64,000 nucleotides of DNA from G963678255 sp963678255 (GCA_963678255.2 CAXXTW010000002.1:868001-932000), one strand, 5' to 3'; shown: positions 16,163-25,489, numbered from the stretch's first letter. The notes: generated by a model from the sequence alone, not told the origin. Translations and numbers: made by a program.

Positions 16163-17866
16163 ATGTTAGGATTATCAGGAATTATATCAGTAAAAGAAGT
16201 TTTATCAAATATAGATCATTCTATATTAAATATTAAATCAATTAAAAAACCAACAGAACCAATTATTAATAAATCAAATCGATCAATTTTTTCATTACAA
16301 ACAAATAGAAAATTTGAAAATGATAAAGTACTAATTGAGAATACTACCCATATTATCTGTATTGACGGAGTCATTCTTAATAAGAATAAACTTATCAAAG
16401 AATACGCTGAGAAAAATTATGAATCATTATTATTTAATTTAGTATTAAAGGGCAAATTATTACCAAGTGTTCTGAAAGGAGACTTTGGAGGCTTTGTTTT
16501 TGAAAAAAAAACCAAAATAATAACATTATTTACTAATCCCGCAGGGACAAAATTTTTGTATTATTACAAAGATGAAGATTTTTTTATTTTTTCCACAAGT
16601 GTAAAAACTATTACCAATATTTTAAAAAAATTCAATAAGAAATATCATCTGTCAGAAGAAGGTGCTTATCAGATAATGAGTTTTGGTTATATGCTTGAAA
16701 ATCAAACAATAATTGAAGAAGTAAAAAAATGTGAACCTGGTAGATACTACGTATTGTATAATAATCAATTATCGACATTTGATTATCAGCGTTTTTCAAA
16801 TTCTCCTGACTTAAATAGAAGTAAAACTAAAATATTAAACACTATGGATGAACTTTTTTCAGAAGCAATAAAGCTTGAATATGAAAAAGATATAGAATAT
16901 TCATACAAACATATTGCTACTCTGAGTGGGGGCTTAGATGCTCGCACTTCCCTTTTTTATGCACACAAGTTGGGTTATAGTAATATTACAAATTTTACAT
17001 TTTCACAAACAGGTCATAGTGATGAAATTTATGCAAGACAAATGTCTCTTTATTTACACGATCCATTTATTTTCCAAAGCTTAGATCATGGAAGTTATTT
17101 ACATAATATTGAAGACAATATTATTTGTAATGATGGGTTAGTGCTTTATTCAGGAGCAGCTCATCAATTATCAATGACCCGTAATATAAATATGGATAAT
17201 TTTGGTGTTGTGCACACAGGAGCAGCAGGGGATGCAGTTTTAAGTGCATTTGTCACAAAGAACAAGAATAATGAATTTTTCACATTTTCCAATCTGTTAA
17301 TTAATAAAACGAATATAAAAAATATTTTTAAAAAATACCAGAATACTGAAATGTTTAATCTTTATAATAGAACAATGAATGGTGGTACTAATTGTTATGC
17401 TATTACTAGCCCATTTTCTGAATGTGTCTCAGCTTTTTTTGACACAGAGTTTATGCAATATGTAATTTCTATTGATCCAAAGTTAAGAAAACATAGAAGA
17501 ATCTATTTTGAATGGATAAATGAAAAGTTAAAGGAATCAACCAAAGTTAAATTTGAGAAGAATAATTTAAGGCCTACCAATCTAAATTTTAAAATAATTA
17601 GATCAATACCCTATCGGTTTTGTATGATGATGAAATATAAATATTTCCTGAATATAAAGCAAGAAAATGGTATGAATCCATTTAACTATTGGTATCAAAC
17701 AAATCAAGACCTTAGAGAGTTTATAAATAAAATATTTATGGAAAAAATTAATACAATAGAGGATGCTTCTTTAAGAAATGATTGTACTTTACTTTTTAAT
17801 ACTAATGATTTCATCAGTAAATCTTTAGCAATTACATTTCTTGAAGTAGTCCAATATTTATTTTAA
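16163..17866 (+). CDS. Asparagine-synthase-like amidotransferase lacking the glutaminase cysteine
   Basis: 567 residues, similar in length to AsnB. The N-terminal half follows the Ntn-glutaminase fold (GDFGGFVF, NPAGTKFLYYY near residues 110-135) but opens MLGLSG where active enzymes have MCGISG, so the nucleophilic Cys is missing and glutamine hydrolysis is not expected. The C-terminal half has the ATP pyrophosphatase loop SGGLDART near residue 255. It may use ammonia or another amine; homologs of this type sit in polysaccharide loci and modify sugar acids, while lasso-peptide cyclases and beta-lactam synthetases are other relatives. No lasso partners are seen here. AAGGAG precedes the ATG. 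The gene looks more AT-rich than its housekeeping neighbours, consistent with transfer. Confidence 0.8.
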   Translation: MLGLSGIISVKEVLSNIDHSILNIKSIKKPTEPIINKSNRSIFSLQTNRKFENDKVLIENTTHIICIDGVILNKNKLIKEYAEKNYESLLFNLVLKGKLLPSVLKGDFGGFVFEKKTKIITLFTNPAGTKFLYYYKDEDFFIFSTSVKTITNILKKFNKKYHLSEEGAYQIMSFGYMLENQTIIEEVKKCEPGRYYVLYNNQLSTFDYQRFSNSPDLNRSKTKILNTMDELFSEAIKLEYEKDIEYSYKHIATLSGGLDARTSLFYAHKLGYSNITNFTFSQTGHSDEIYARQMSLYLHDPFIFQSLDHGSYLHNIEDNIICNDGLVLYSGAAHQLSMTRNINMDNFGVVHTGAAGDAVLSAFVTKNKNNEFFTFSNLLINKTNIKNIFKKYQNTEMFNLYNRTMNGGTNCYAITSPFSECVSAFFDTEFMQYVISIDPKLRKHRRIYFEWINEKLKESTKVKFEKNNLRPTNLNFKIIRSIPYRFCMMMKYKYFLNIKQENGMNPFNYWYQTNQDLREFINKIFMEKINTIEDASLRNDCTLLFNTNDFISKSLAITFLEVVQYLF

Positions 17867-18028
17867 TAAAGAGTTATTAATCTATGCCAACTTTTAAACT
17901 TTACAAATTATTTAATTGGTAGAGAAAGTTAATTATAATTGAATAAATTGAGACTTAGTAAGAAAAAAATAATTTGGAACATAATTTGCATTAAAATAAA
18001 TAAAAATAATCCTGTTGGAGGAAGTAAA

Positions 18029-19057
18029 ATGAAACAAGTCATGTTTCTACTTTTAAGTTTAATGTTATTACTTGGAGCTTGCGCAAAAGCTAACGACCCT
18101 GTCAATAATTCAAACAATGGTGTAGAATACATCAAAACGATATCGACAGTAGGCGACCCATTAGATCTGGAAATATCAGACAATTTACTTTTTTCTGCAG
18201 AAGATCAGGCTGGTTTCAGAGTTAGTGATAAAAATAGCGGAGAGCAAATCGCTTGGGTTACAACATATGGTTATATGTCTCCATTAACAGAAACTAAATT
18301 AGTTAAATATCAAAAAGAAAATAAATTTCTTTTTATTTTTGACAGAGAGGGTCAAGACTACATAGCATATTTTGATGTAACAGATCCAGCACATCCTGTT
18401 TTTAAAGACAAAGTTCAAGGTGATACAAACTATATAATTGATTTACAATTGTTACCAGCGAATCCAGCTGACAGTAGCTTTAGTTTTTACAGAACGGGTA
18501 ACTTTGGCACGAGTTATCAATTAAAAAAGTGTGATTATAATCGTAACAAACCTCAACCAACATCTGATGTAGATAGTTTAACAATCAGATTTCCTTATAC
18601 TTGTGGGAAATTTGATTTTGATGTTTCTACAAATCGCGCCTATGTCAGTGCAAGACAAAATGGTTTATACTGTTATGATGCTTTAACAAAATCTATACTA
18701 CATTCTATAGATACTAATGGAGAAGTGTTAGATGTAAAAGTTCAAAATGGATATGCTTATTTAGCAGACAGACAAGGTGGATTTAAAATAATTAATGTAA
18801 GTGGCAATTTTGAACAAATTTGGTCATTCCCCACACCTAGCTTTGCTACTACTGTAACAGTAAATACTAATTATGCTGCTGTTGCAGCAGGAACCAATGG
18901 GACTTATATTTTCAATATCAGCGACCCAAATAAAGCCTCTTTAAAGGCACATCTAACCTTTGCTGAAGTTGGATATGTTAACACTGTTCTTCTTGACGGA
19001 AATGACATTTATATAGCTAGTCGTGATAAAGGAATATTAAAATACCACATCAATTAA
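18029..19057 (+). CDS. LVIVD-repeat-type lipoprotein (beta-propeller)
   Basis: 343 residues from the ATG at 18029, which follows TTGGAGGA; the frame is open from 17939 without a signal sequence. The signal peptide ends in a lipobox LLGAC with the lipidated Cys at residue 18. The rest is a chain of beta-propeller-like repeats: a value is described as moving with time (VGDPLDLEISDNLLFSAEDQAGFRV, NGYAYLADRQGGFKIINVSG, NTNYAAVAAGTNGTYIFNISDP, GNDIYIASRDKGILKY), the pattern of LVIVD repeats. Surface or periplasmic; ligand unknown. Followed by a terminator. Confidence 0.75.
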   Translation: MKQVMFLLLSLMLLLGACAKANDPVNNSNNGVEYIKTISTVGDPLDLEISDNLLFSAEDQAGFRVSDKNSGEQIAWVTTYGYMSPLTETKLVKYQKENKFLFIFDREGQDYIAYFDVTDPAHPVFKDKVQGDTNYIIDLQLLPANPADSSFSFYRTGNFGTSYQLKKCDYNRNKPQPTSDVDSLTIRFPYTCGKFDFDVSTNRAYVSARQNGLYCYDALTKSILHSIDTNGEVLDVKVQNGYAYLADRQGGFKIINVSGNFEQIWSFPTPSFATTVTVNTNYAAVAAGTNGTYIFNISDPNKASLKAHLTFAEVGYVNTVLLDGNDIYIASRDKGILKYHIN

Positions 19058-19085
19058 TTATACGTTAAGCTATAAAAAATTAAAA

Positions 19086-19101
19086 GCGCTTGAAAAAGCG
19101 C
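19086..19101. terminator. Bidirectional terminator between convergent genes
   Basis: GCGCTT (19086-19091), GAAA loop, AAGCGC (19096-19101), with an A run on the left and CTTTAATTTT on the right. It serves both the lipoprotein gene (+) and the long minus-strand cluster ending at 19110. Confidence 0.75.
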
Positions 19102-19109
19102 CTTTAATT

Positions 19110-19388
19110 TTAAAAATTTATATTTTCAGTAACTTGGTACTCTTTCCAAGGTAAGTTCTTCCATAGAATTCCATTAAGAGAATCTACAATTTTCTGGTCT
19201 CCAAAAAATACAGGGTTTTTAGAATCTAACATAAATAATACTACTTTTCGGTCAGTAAAGAAATTGTCCTGAAAAAAACTTAGTCTTTTCATGAGTTTAT
19301 CTTCAGATTTCATTAAAACACTATCAGTAAATACAACAGAAATTTTAATCTTGTTATTTTCAAAAACTGCCGCTTTAAAATTTCTCAT
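19110..19388 (-). CDS. Small protein of unknown function after tsaE
   Basis: 92 residues, starting directly after the tsaE stop and ending just before the terminator, so it is the last gene of the rseP-to-tsaE cluster. It has mixed hydrophobic and charged segments (KIKISVVFTDSVLM, DRKVVLFMLDSKNPVFF) compatible with a small alpha/beta fold and no signal or membrane segment. I do not recognise a family. Conservation of position beside tsaE would be the best clue to its role. Confidence 0.6.
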   Translation of the reverse strand: MRNFKAAVFENNKIKISVVFTDSVLMKSEDKLMKRLSFFQDNFFTDRKVVLFMLDSKNPVFFGDQKIVDSLNGILWKNLPWKEYQVTENINF

Positions 19389-19390
19389 TC

Positions 19391-19828
19391 TTAAAACTCC
19401 TTATCAAGCTTTGTCACATTAACAATTTTAACTTTTCTTTGATTATCTTTTACATATTCAAAATATAGATGCCAAGTATTCCTAGGTAAAAGAGGTATTG
19501 CAATTTCTGGCCATTCAATAATAGTAATACCATGAATAAAATTTTCTTCTAAACCAAGCTCCAAGACCTCGTCAGTAGAAATTAGGCGATACAAATCAAA
19601 ATGATAAATTGTGAAATTCCCATTATAAATATTCTGAATAACATAAGATGGACTTGAAACATCATCATTAGAGCCAAGTGCTTTACATAATTTTTGGACA
19701 AAGTAAGTCTTTCCCACTCCAAGATTTCCATGAAGGGCAATAATATCTCCATTATTCAAAAGTTTAGCTAATTTTTTTGCTAAATTGGTTGTATCTCTTC
19801 TAGATAATAAATCAAGCTCTAGAATCAC
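19391..19828 (-). CDS. tsaE: tRNA t6A biosynthesis ATPase TsaE
   Basis: 145 residues, normal length. Walker A GNLGVGKT (residues 34-41), the SSPSYVIQNIY segment and HFDLYRL are characteristic. TsaE is the ATPase that recycles the TsaBD complex making N6-threonylcarbamoyladenosine at position 37 of ANN-reading tRNAs. It lies 11 bases after the porX-like gene. TsaB, TsaC and TsaD are not in the window; the threonylcarbamoyladenosine methylthiotransferase MtaB is, at 56-57 kb. Confidence 0.93.
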   Translation of the reverse strand: MILELDLLSRRDTTNLAKKLAKLLNNGDIIALHGNLGVGKTYFVQKLCKALGSNDDVSSPSYVIQNIYNGNFTIYHFDLYRLISTDEVLELGLEENFIHGITIIEWPEIAIPLLPRNTWHLYFEYVKDNQRKVKIVNVTKLDKEF

Positions 19829-19839
19829 TAACTATACCT

Positions 19840-21399
19840 TTATTTTTTTGAATGACAAACAGCAACAGGAAGGATCATTTCTTCCATTGATATCCCTCCA
19901 TGCTGAAAAGTGCCATTATATTGTTTTTGATATTGATGATATGAGTTCGGATAAACAAAATAATAATCATCTTTGGCAAAAATATAATTATCGACAATAT
20001 TTCTGGAAGGCAAACCAAATTCCTGAGGCTTTTTTAATTGCATAGAGTGTTTTTCATTGCATGACAGGTTTTTCCCTTCTTTATATCGAACAGTAATCGT
20101 GGTATCTCGATCTCCTATCACCTGAGTTGCTCTAGTAACACGAATAGAACCATGATCTGTACTTATCACCAAAATAGCGTCTTGTTTACTAATCAGTTTT
20201 AGAGTTTCATAAAGTGAGGAATGAACAAACCAATGCTTAGTAAATGCTCTGAAAGCTTCTTCATCTGGAATAGTTTCCTGAAGAATTTGATCTTTTGAAC
20301 GATGGTGGGCTAATAAATCAAGAAAGTTGTAAACTAAAACCACTAATTTTTCATTCTTATAAGAATCTATTTTCCTGAGAACATAGTTGCCTTCATCAAT
20401 ATTGAAAACCTTAATGTACTTACTAGCAGGAGAGATTGAATATCCGAGATCTTCAATATGTTCATCTAACAATTGATGTTCGTTTCTATTTCGACTGTTT
20501 TCAATATCTGAACTGTCAGTCCAATATTCTGGAAATTTTTGTGCGATATCTATAGGTAAAAGTCCACTAAATATACTATTTCTTGAATAAGGTGTTGCTG
20601 TTGGTAAGATGGAATAGTATAAATCTAAATCAATATCAAACAATTCTTTTAAATAGGGTTCCATTGATAAATATTGATCATATCTCAAACAATCTAGTAT
20701 GAGAAAATATATAGTTTTCTTTTTTTCTAACAATGGAGCAACGTATTGAGAAACTACATCAAAAGACATATTCGGACGATCGGTTGATTTTAGCCAAGAA
20801 CCATAATTGGATTCAACGTAATTGCAGAACTCAGTATTACAATTCCTTTTTTCGAGAAAATGAGTTTGTTTTAAATTATCATCATTTACTTGATCAATCA
20901 TAATATCCCATTGGCACATTTGTTTATAGATATCTTTCCATTCATCAAAATTTGGAGACATGACAAGTTTTCTATTCATTTGGGCTATAAACTGAGAGTA
21001 TTCCTGGCCCATTCGATTTAATCTAATTTCATCAGTTAGGAAAATTTTCTTTATTGCCATGATGATTTGATTAGGATTTATGGGCTTGATTAAATAATCA
21101 GCGATTTGTCCTGCAATCGCTTCTTCCATTAAGCCTTCTTCTTCACTTTTGGTTACCATAACCACAGGGATAGAAAAATTGATACGTTTAATTTCTTGAA
21201 GAGTTGATAACCCATCCATACCTGGCATCATCTCATCTAAGAGGATTAAATCAAATTTCTCATTGACAACAGCAACAACAGCATCAGCTCCATTGGTAAC
21301 AGTTTTTACAATATATCCCTTTTCTTGTAAAAATAAGACAAAAGAAATTAATAGATCAACTTCATCATCCACCCATAAAATCTTAATTTTTCTATTCAT
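19840..21399 (-). CDS. porX: PorX-like response regulator with PglZ/alkaline-phosphatase effector domain
   Basis: 519 residues. A receiver domain (residues 1-120) has the acidic pair D11-D12, phospho-acceptor D55 in LILLDEMMPG, T83 and K105. The rest is a PglZ-type alkaline-phosphatase-superfamily domain: LILDCLRYD near 237, the nucleophile segment PTATPYSRNSIFSG near 268, STDHGS near 420 and QHGGISMEEMILP near 500. This arrangement is PorX, the response regulator that controls type IX secretion in Porphyromonas and Flavobacterium and there hydrolyses oligonucleotides. The start at 21399 has AAGGA 6 bases upstream; an ATG at 21405 touches that site. Its partner kinase PorY and sigma factor SigP are not adjacent, but sorting-domain proteins are encoded in the same window. 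Confidence 0.85.
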   Translation of the reverse strand: MNRKIKILWVDDEVDLLISFVLFLQEKGYIVKTVTNGADAVVAVVNEKFDLILLDEMMPGMDGLSTLQEIKRINFSIPVVMVTKSEEEGLMEEAIAGQIADYLIKPINPNQIIMAIKKIFLTDEIRLNRMGQEYSQFIAQMNRKLVMSPNFDEWKDIYKQMCQWDIMIDQVNDDNLKQTHFLEKRNCNTEFCNYVESNYGSWLKSTDRPNMSFDVVSQYVAPLLEKKKTIYFLILDCLRYDQYLSMEPYLKELFDIDLDLYYSILPTATPYSRNSIFSGLLPIDIAQKFPEYWTDSSDIENSRNRNEHQLLDEHIEDLGYSISPASKYIKVFNIDEGNYVLRKIDSYKNEKLVVLVYNFLDLLAHHRSKDQILQETIPDEEAFRAFTKHWFVHSSLYETLKLISKQDAILVISTDHGSIRVTRATQVIGDRDTTITVRYKEGKNLSCNEKHSMQLKKPQEFGLPSRNIVDNYIFAKDDYYFVYPNSYHQYQKQYNGTFQHGGISMEEMILPVAVCHSKK

Positions 21400-21408
21400 A
21401 GTCATTCC

Positions 21409-22041
21409 TTATTCGTTTGAGTCAGAAAACATTCCAGAGAATTCTCCTGAAAGTTCTAATTTTCTTTGTTTTTCTTTTATAACCTGTTTTATAGAATCAA
21501 GATCTTCATCTTGAAAATAGATAGCAAGTTTAAAATTCAATTCTTTCATATTACAATTAAAAAAAGTAACCATTTTTTCGTGATGTTGTTCAATAAATAA
21601 TTCTTTAAATGTTTTTTGTTTTTTTGTTTTCTCTTTTTCGTCTTTAATTATTTGTCTTAGTTCAGGTGTAGTTTTTTCTCTTGCTTCTTCAATCCAAGAT
21701 TCGGCAATGCTAATTTCAGTGTCTTTCACAAAAGGTTTGATCATAGCAAGACGATCAAAACCAATTTCTTTCAATGATTCTTCGTCGATGTCCAATTCCT
21801 CAATATAGAGTTCATAGGTATCAATTAGTTTTGTCGCAAACGCAGAAGCAAGATTATACTCGGTTTCAATAAAATCTTTAAAAGTTTTATACCCTTTGGC
21901 TTTATAAACACCTTTTCTTTTTATTTCAGAGAGTAACGCACCAAAAGCTATAAAATCTTCCTGAAGTCTGTTTTTAAATCTTAATACGGCTTCAAATTGT
22001 TTTTCAGGACTGTCATCTAATTCATCTAATTCATCAATCAT
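21409..22041 (-). CDS. Helical protein of unknown function upstream of porX-like gene
   Basis: 210 residues, highly charged, no signal or membrane segment. The centre (ALLSEIKRKGVYKAKGYKTFKDFIETEYNLASAFATKLIDTYELY) resembles the helix-turn-helix segment of DUF3102/ParB-like regulators, which suggests nucleic-acid binding, but I cannot name a family. The rest is coiled-coil-like (EEAREKTTPELRQIIKDEKEKTKKQK). It sits between panB (9 bases) and the porX-like gene (about 10 bases), so it is co-transcribed with both, and its closeness to a secretion regulator makes a regulatory role plausible. Confidence 0.65.
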   Translation of the reverse strand: MIDELDELDDSPEKQFEAVLRFKNRLQEDFIAFGALLSEIKRKGVYKAKGYKTFKDFIETEYNLASAFATKLIDTYELYIEELDIDEESLKEIGFDRLAMIKPFVKDTEISIAESWIEEAREKTTPELRQIIKDEKEKTKKQKTFKELFIEQHHEKMVTFFNCNMKELNFKLAIYFQDEDLDSIKQVIKEKQRKLELSGEFSGMFSDSNE

Positions 22042-22050
22042 ATTACCCTC

Positions 22051-22857
22051 CTATTTATGAATGGGGAAATAAACATTTTCTTCCCCAGGGAAAACTTTAT
22101 TTTTTACATCATTTTTATAACTCATAACTGATTCAGTAAATATATCTGTACCATTTACCCATTTTTTTGAGAATTTAGCTGTAATGTTGCTTAAACCAAG
22201 AACATCATGCCAAACCAATACCTGTCCATCTGTATATCTTCCAGCCCCAATACCTATAATTGGAATTTTAAGATTTTCACTTATTAATCTTCCTAGTTCT
22301 TCTGGTATTCCTTCAAGTACTAACATAAAAATTCCAGTTTCTTGAAGTTTTTGAGCTTGAAGATAGATTTCATCTTTTTCCCATTGCTGTTTTCCCTGTA
22401 CCTTAAAACCACCAAATTTATGAATTGACTGAGGGGTTAAGCCAAGATGACCAACTACTGGTATTTCGCAATCTACGATAGCCTTTACGGCGTCCAAGCG
22501 CGAGGAAGAACCACCTTCCAGTTTAACAGCATCAGCTAAACCTTTGATCAATAACTGAGAAGCATTATATTTTGTCGTTTTAATATCCAAATGGTAACTC
22601 ATATATGGTAAATCTGTAATGATAAAAGTATCAAGAGCACCTTTTCTGACAGCTGAACTGTGTCTAATCATATCATCCATAGTTACATTTAAAGTATCAG
22701 GATGACCATAAACAACCATCCCTAAACTGTCACCTACCAATATTATGTCAACCTGTGATTTTTCACAAATCTGAGCTGAGGAATAATCATAGGCTGTTAT
22801 CATCGAGATTGGAACTTGTGATTCTTTCATTTTATAAAAATCAGATATATTTAGCAT
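22051..22857 (-). CDS. panB: 3-methyl-2-oxobutanoate hydroxymethyltransferase
   Basis: 268 residues, the usual length of PanB, which adds a hydroxymethyl group from methylene-THF to ketoisovalerate, the first step of pantothenate synthesis. Family blocks are clear: ITAYDYSSAQICE, VGDSLGMVVYGH, GHLGLTPQSIHKFGGFKVQGK, the catalytic Glu in LVLEGIP, and IGIGAGRYTDGQVLVWHD. panC and panD are not nearby; it is embedded in the tgt/porX-like cluster. Confidence 0.95.
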   Translation of the reverse strand: MLNISDFYKMKESQVPISMITAYDYSSAQICEKSQVDIILVGDSLGMVVYGHPDTLNVTMDDMIRHSSAVRKGALDTFIITDLPYMSYHLDIKTTKYNASQLLIKGLADAVKLEGGSSSRLDAVKAIVDCEIPVVGHLGLTPQSIHKFGGFKVQGKQQWEKDEIYLQAQKLQETGIFMLVLEGIPEELGRLISENLKIPIIGIGAGRYTDGQVLVWHDVLGLSNITAKFSKKWVNGTDIFTESVMSYKNDVKNKVFPGEENVYFPIHK

Positions 22858-22866
22858 ATTAACTTC

Positions 22867-23997
22867 CTATTCCTGATCCATTAAAAGATCAACTTTGGGA
22901 TAGTGGGTATGAAAAAATGATTCGAATCGATCTTCTAATATTGCTTTTCGTGTTTCTTTAACAAGATCAAGATAAAAATGTAAGCTATGAATTGTGGTTA
23001 ATCTCATCCCTAAAATTTCTTTCATTGAGATAAGATGCCTGATATAGGCGCGAGAAAAGTTTTTACAAGTATAGCAGGAACAATTTTCGTCTATTGGTCT
23101 GAAATCTTCTTTATATCTTGAAGCCTTAACTATCATTTTACCATTCCAAGTAAAAACGCTACCCTTACGGGCATTTCTGGTTGGCATTACACAGTCAAAC
23201 ATATCCACACCATTTCTGATATTAACTAAAATATCTCCAGGAGTACCCACTCCCATAAGATAACGTGGTTTATTTTTGGGTAAGATTGGGTTTAAAAACT
23301 CTGTAATTTCAAACATATGTTCTTTAGGTTCTCCAACTGCAAGCCCACCAATGGAATATCCTGGAAAATCCATATCCATTAAAGCTTCAGCACTTTGTTT
23401 ACGAAGATCCTGATATATCCCTCCCTGAACGATTCCAAATAAAGCTTGTTTTTCAGTATTTTTATGAGCATCTTTACATCTATTTGCCCAATCGAGGGTC
23501 ATTTTTAAAGATTTTGCAATATAGTCTTTGGTTGCAGGATAAGGAGGGCATTCATCAAAAGCCATAATAATATCAGCTCCGAGAGCGTTTTCAATTTCAA
23601 TAACCCTTTCAGGAGTAAATAAGTGATAACTGCCATCAATATGAGATTGAAAGCGAACACCTTCTTTGGTGATCTTTCTCAATCCAGCAAGGCTCATCAC
23701 TTGGAAACCACCACTATCAGTCAGTATTGGTTTATGCCAGTTTTCAAAACCATGTAAGCCTCCTGCCCGAGCAATTATTTCGTGCCCTGGTCTGAGATAA
23801 AGATGATAGGTATTACCCAGAATAATTTGAGCCCCAATATCAGATAATTCATGAGGACTCATCGCTTTAACAGTCCCTAATGTACCAACAGGCATGAAAA
23901 TGGGAGTTTCAATATTTCCATGAGGAGTTTCAAGAATGCCTGCTCTTGCATTTCCAGACTGTTTTAATAAATCAAATTTAAAAATGTTTTCCTCCAC
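22867..23997 (-). CDS. tgt: Queuine tRNA-ribosyltransferase
   Basis: 376 residues from a GTG at 23997. Tgt swaps guanine 34 for queuine or preQ1 in GUN tRNAs. NTYHLYLRPG, the catalytic Asp in LTDSGGFQVMSL, GGLAVGEP and the zinc site CSCYTCKNFSRAYIRHL are all present. The start is uncertain: the GTG has no ribosome site, while GGAGG lies 5 bases before an ATT at 23985-23983, exactly where homologous Tgt proteins begin (next residues FKFDLLKQSGNARAG). ATT initiation would give 372 residues. It follows rseP with a 2-base gap. Confidence 0.95.
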   Translation of the reverse strand: MEENIFKFDLLKQSGNARAGILETPHGNIETPIFMPVGTLGTVKAMSPHELSDIGAQIILGNTYHLYLRPGHEIIARAGGLHGFENWHKPILTDSGGFQVMSLAGLRKITKEGVRFQSHIDGSYHLFTPERVIEIENALGADIIMAFDECPPYPATKDYIAKSLKMTLDWANRCKDAHKNTEKQALFGIVQGGIYQDLRKQSAEALMDMDFPGYSIGGLAVGEPKEHMFEITEFLNPILPKNKPRYLMGVGTPGDILVNIRNGVDMFDCVMPTRNARKGSVFTWNGKMIVKASRYKEDFRPIDENCSCYTCKNFSRAYIRHLISMKEILGMRLTTIHSLHFYLDLVKETRKAILEDRFESFFHTHYPKVDLLMDQE

Positions 23998-23999
23998 AT

Positions 24000-25322
24000 T
24001 TAAGGTGTATCAATAATTTTCTGATTTTCTTTCATAGAGATAGACCGAGTTGCCATTTTAGAAAAATCATTATAAAAGGCAAATACCATTAAAAATATCA
24101 AAAGAAAAAAGCCCACTTGTTGTAAGTTTTGTTGAATTTTGAGAGGGATTTGACGTTTAAACAATCCTTCTATTAAACAGAAAAAAATATGACCTCCGTC
24201 AAGAATAGGAATTGGCAAGAGATTCATAATCATCAATAAAATACTGATAGCAGCCATAAAATTTATCGTATCAGAAAAACCTTTCTCAGCAGTTTCTTTA
24301 GTCATTGAAAAGACCATTACTGGCCCTCCTAAGCTTGCTTTTAGAGAGGAAGGGCTTTTAAATACTTTATAAAGAGCCAAATAATTGAATACAGTAAAGT
24401 TTATTGTTGAGATAGATCCCAATTTAATAGATTCTAGGATATTATTTTTTTCTTCGATTTTCACAGGCAAATATTGAGTAATCCCAATCATTTTAACAGC
24501 TTTTTCTTCTAAAGGATTGGTTTCGAGAATGACAGTTTTATCAAAAATATGATCGTTTCTATTTATTGTAAGCAATACAGATTTATTCTTAGAATTTTGG
24601 ATGGTTTCTCTTACTTTAGTCCAGGAATCCACAGTTAACCCATCAATTTTCATTATTGAGTCCATACTTTTTAATCCTGCTTTCCAAGCAGGCATTCCAG
24701 AAGCCACATCACCGATAATGGTTCCAGATTTTGGATAAACATTAGAGTAAAAGTCACTTCTTGTTTTAATTGGGATATTAATTTCTTTGATAATTTGATT
24801 ATTTTGAATTTTAAAAATATTATTTTTATTTTCATTAATTAACAGAAACATTTCAGAGTAACCATTAACCACTTTATGATTAATTTGAAGGATTTTATCA
24901 TTTTCATGCAAGTATGAAGCATATTCAGAGGTAGCTTTTTCTATTATAGGATCCATATCAAAATAGGTTTTACCAATAGCAAAAGAAAAAATAAAAAGAA
25001 CAAAAGCAAAGATTAGATTTGCAAAAGGTCCAGCAAATGCAATGAAAGCACGTTGATACCAAGTTTTTTGAGCAAATTCATCCTGATCACCCTTTTGATC
25101 TTTATCATAAGGATTTTCCCCTTTCATTTTAACATATCCACCCAAAGGGATAAGTGAAAGAATGTATTCAGTTCCATTACGTTTAAAGCCTAAAATTTTA
25201 GGACCAAAGCCTATAGAGAACTTTTCAATCATCACACCACACCATTTTGCAGCAAAATAATGTCCGCTTTCATGAATGAAAACTAAAGCGCCAAATACCA
25301 TAATTGCAATAATAATGCTCAA
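24000..25322 (-). CDS. rseP: RseP-type intramembrane site-2 metalloprotease
   Basis: 440 residues. The zinc motif HESGH (residues 17-21) lies in the first membrane segment, followed by GVMIEKFSIGFGPKILG, a PDZ domain in the middle (SGMPAWKAGLKSMDSIMKIDG), and the C-terminal NLLPIPILDGGHIFF supplying the third ligand. Such proteases cleave anti-sigma factors and remnant signal peptides in the inner membrane. It heads the long minus-strand cluster with tgt, panB, the porX-like gene and tsaE. The anti-sigma target is not identifiable here. Confidence 0.93.
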   Translation of the reverse strand: MSIIIAIMVFGALVFIHESGHYFAAKWCGVMIEKFSIGFGPKILGFKRNGTEYILSLIPLGGYVKMKGENPYDKDQKGDQDEFAQKTWYQRAFIAFAGPFANLIFAFVLFIFSFAIGKTYFDMDPIIEKATSEYASYLHENDKILQINHKVVNGYSEMFLLINENKNNIFKIQNNQIIKEINIPIKTRSDFYSNVYPKSGTIIGDVASGMPAWKAGLKSMDSIMKIDGLTVDSWTKVRETIQNSKNKSVLLTINRNDHIFDKTVILETNPLEEKAVKMIGITQYLPVKIEEKNNILESIKLGSISTINFTVFNYLALYKVFKSPSSLKASLGGPVMVFSMTKETAEKGFSDTINFMAAISILLMIMNLLPIPILDGGHIFFCLIEGLFKRQIPLKIQQNLQQVGFFLLIFLMVFAFYNDFSKMATRSISMKENQKIIDTP

Positions 25323-25489
25323 ATAACTATCCTCATTTTACTAATAATAATCTATAATAACAAAAAAGATAAAGGGTTAATTAGGTCAAGGAAAAAGTCT
25401 TCATTTAGTTTTTTAATTTACTCTTAAATTTGAGATAATTATGTATTTTAGTCATATTTTTTTTTTAGACATAAAACTGTATCTGATTA

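Noticed and set aside
16163..17866. Lasso-peptide cyclase
   Set aside because: The protein family fits loosely, but no precursor, leader peptidase or RRE protein is near; a polysaccharide setting is more likely.
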